Position numbers and translations under genes: made by a program | From: Pirellulaceae bacterium | GTDB taxonomy: Bacteria; Planctomycetota; Planctomycetia; Pirellulales; Pirellulaceae | Direction of reading: 5' to 3' | DNA length: 5,732 bases | Assembly: GCA_020846515.1 (NCBI GenBank) | Contig: JADLDX010000326.1 | Span: 1-5,732, forward strand | The notes under the pieces: model-generated | The model's database searches: none | Told to the model about the DNA's origin: nothing | Seen by the model: only the letters and a program-made list of their open reading frames with translations | Part shown: one piece after another, positions 4,272-5,732 of the stretch | Position numbering within the stretch: position 1 is the stretch's first letter | Layout: the number at the start of each line of letters is the position of its first letter

Positions 4272-5732
4272 ATGTACCACAACATCAACAGCTCATCATT
4301 TCTGACGCTGGTCTTGAGTTTGCTCTGTTTCGCGTGGGATATGTCGAACTCTAGTGCGTTGGCGGTAGAGCAAAACTCGCCCAATACTCGAGGCCATTTG
4401 GTCATCATCGGCGGTGGACTTCGGCGCGATAACCAGCCGATTTTTAAGTCGTTGATTGAGTTTGCCGGAGGTACAGAGAAAGCCCGCTTCGTTGTCTTGC
4501 CCACGGCCAGCTTCTCTCAAAAAGATTCGCACCTGTTCTGCGAAGAGTTGGGCGCATACGGCCTATCGGCCGATCGTGCCGAAGTGCTGGACGTGACAGA
4601 GCAAAACGCTGCCCAATCCACCCACGATCCTGCGATTTTAGAGAAAGTTCGACGCGCGACGGGGTTGTTCATTTCTGGTGGCGATCAACGTCGATTGGCT
4701 CGGGCGTTGACGACTCGACTGGGCGGCGACACGCCACTGCTAGCCGAGTTTCGCGCGTTGCTCAGTCGCGGTGGAGTCATTGGTGGCACCAGCGCTGGGG
4801 CGTCCATTCAGAGCGAAATGATGTTGGCCGTGTCAGGTTTGCCCGACCGCATGATCGACGAAGGTTTTGATACGCTCAACTATGGTATTACAGCCGATAG
4901 TCGTTCGCGCGGTCTGCTGATTACAAAAGGCTTCGGTTTCTTTCAGGGCGGCATCATTGACCAACACTTCTATAGCTTCCGCGGTCGTCTAGGACGTCTG
5001 GTGCGCGCGGTTGATCACTGTCGAGTACCGTATGGTTTTGGCATCGATGAAAACACGGCCTTGATTGTAGAACCCACCGGAAGATGCCGCGTACAAGGCG
5101 ATGGATTTGTGACGGTCATACAGACCAAGACTCAGGGCAGCGATGGACCACTGGGTTATAAAATTAACGATGTCTGGTTATCAGCCCTGTCCAACGGCGA
5201 TACGTTTGATCCAACCACACGGCAAATCACTGTCGCCGCCGAGAAGCCGGTGCAACCGATCGGGAAAGCTGAATACAGCGGTAACTTCTTAGTAAGCGAT
5301 ATCAATGCGCGGGACGCAGGCCTGTTCGCCATTATCTCCGGCCTGGCCGAGAATCAAAAGAATCGATTGGAAGCCGTATCGCTCAAGTATCACCCCGATT
5401 GGACGCACGGGTATCGGTTTTCGTTTACCAAGAGACCAGGTACGCAAACGTACGTGGGCATCATGAATCACTCTTGGACTTACAGTTTGCTCGATTTGAG
5501 GTTAGACATCAGTCCCATTGCTGGTGGGCTCAAGCCAGCGCAATCGCAAGTGCCTGGCGATCTGCCTGACGAACCAACCATCAGTCGTGCGTTAACGGCG
5601 GTGGCCATGCGTGGCCTGCTGGTCGCGGATACTAACTTGCGTTTTCGTCCGCTGGACTTAATCACACGCGGCGAGCTAGCATCGGCCGGGGCCCGAAGTA
5701 CCCATTTGCACTGGGCATCACCTCAGCAGACG
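4272..5732 (+). CDS. Secreted cyanophycinase-like S51 peptidase with SLH-like C-terminal segment (runs off right edge)
   Basis: 487 codons are open to the window edge. The product resembles cyanophycinase (peptidase family S51), a serine exopeptidase that cuts the Asp-Arg polymer cyanophycin to dipeptides. HLVIIGGG (about 42-49) opens the domain and LFISGGDQRRL (about 141-151) follows. GGTSAGA (171-177) holds the nucleophile S174, IIDQHF (228-233) gives H232, and GFGIDENTAL (255-264) gives E260. These match the Ser-His-Glu triad known from Synechocystis CphB. Residues 1-31 look like a Sec signal peptide with cleavage after SALA, so the enzyme is likely exported. Residues 428-470 resemble an S-layer homology motif (VPGDLPDEP, RGLL, FRPLDLITRGEL). 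The n-region lacks Lys/Arg. An in-frame ATG at 4206 overlapping the transporter stop would add 22 residues including K, R and R, so the true start is uncertain. Substrate is unproven; other S51 members are dipeptidases or of unknown activity. Confidence 0.88.
   Translation, partial: MYHNINSSSFLTLVLSLLCFAWDMSNSSALAVEQNSPNTRGHLVIIGGGLRRDNQPIFKSLIEFAGGTEKARFVVLPTASFSQKDSHLFCEELGAYGLSADRAEVLDVTEQNAAQSTHDPAILEKVRRATGLFISGGDQRRLARALTTRLGGDTPLLAEFRALLSRGGVIGGTSAGASIQSEMMLAVSGLPDRMIDEGFDTLNYGITADSRSRGLLITKGFGFFQGGIIDQHFYSFRGRLGRLVRAVDHCRVPYGFGIDENTALIVEPTGRCRVQGDGFVTVIQTKTQGSDGPLGYKINDVWLSALSNGDTFDPTTRQITVAAEKPVQPIGKAEYSGNFLVSDINARDAGLFAIISGLAENQKNRLEAVSLKYHPDWTHGYRFSFTKRPGTQTYVGIMNHSWTYSLLDLRLDISPIAGGLKPAQSQVPGDLPDEPTISRALTAVAMRGLLVADTNLRFRPLDLITRGELASAGARSTHLHWASPQQT

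Overview
The window is a 5.7 kb stretch of bacterial chromosome with moderate GC. It most likely comes from a planctomycete of the Pirellulaceae/Rhodopirellula type. I infer this from the style of the cysteine-cluster and histidyl-tRNA synthetase proteins, from G+C-rich intergenic hairpins built on ACCCTCCC/GGGAGGGT (which I associate with these genomes), and from L-rhamnose catabolism. No database search was possible, so the taxonomy is a judgement.

Layout: positions 1-703 hold the N-terminal 234 residues of an L-rhamnose isomerase on the minus strand, running off the left edge. Positions 704-1293 separate this gene from a divergent plus-strand block and contain no credible gene. Most of that gap is a two-unit array of structured repeats, with a GGGGTCAGGTCT-type motif on its left and CTG/CAG palindromes at both ends and in the middle. 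All remaining genes are on the plus strand: a small YkgJ-type CxxCxxCC protein (1294-1725, TTG start behind a strong AGGAGG), histidyl-tRNA synthetase hisS (1836-3182), a TauE/SafE-family membrane transporter (3328-4206, GTG start), and a secreted cyanophycinase-like S51 peptidase (from 4272, or from 4206 overlapping the transporter stop). The peptidase is cut by the right edge just after an SLH-like segment.

How the genes fit together: hisS is housekeeping. The rhamnose isomerase would open rhamnose to rhamnulose in sugar catabolism. The transporter and the peptidase are adjacent and may be translationally coupled, which hints at a shared envelope role, but no substrate can be assigned. The plus-strand genes are close enough for co-transcription (gaps 110, 145 and 65 nt, or a 1-nt overlap), but no convincing promoter or terminator was found.

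The parts most worth a second look are the palindrome-bounded repeat array at 757-1210, the three exact-period 18-bp repeats that begin on the hisS stop codon and each carry a near-DnaA-box, and the apparent S51 peptidase plus SLH-like architecture. I found nothing that clearly amounts to a new multi-gene system.
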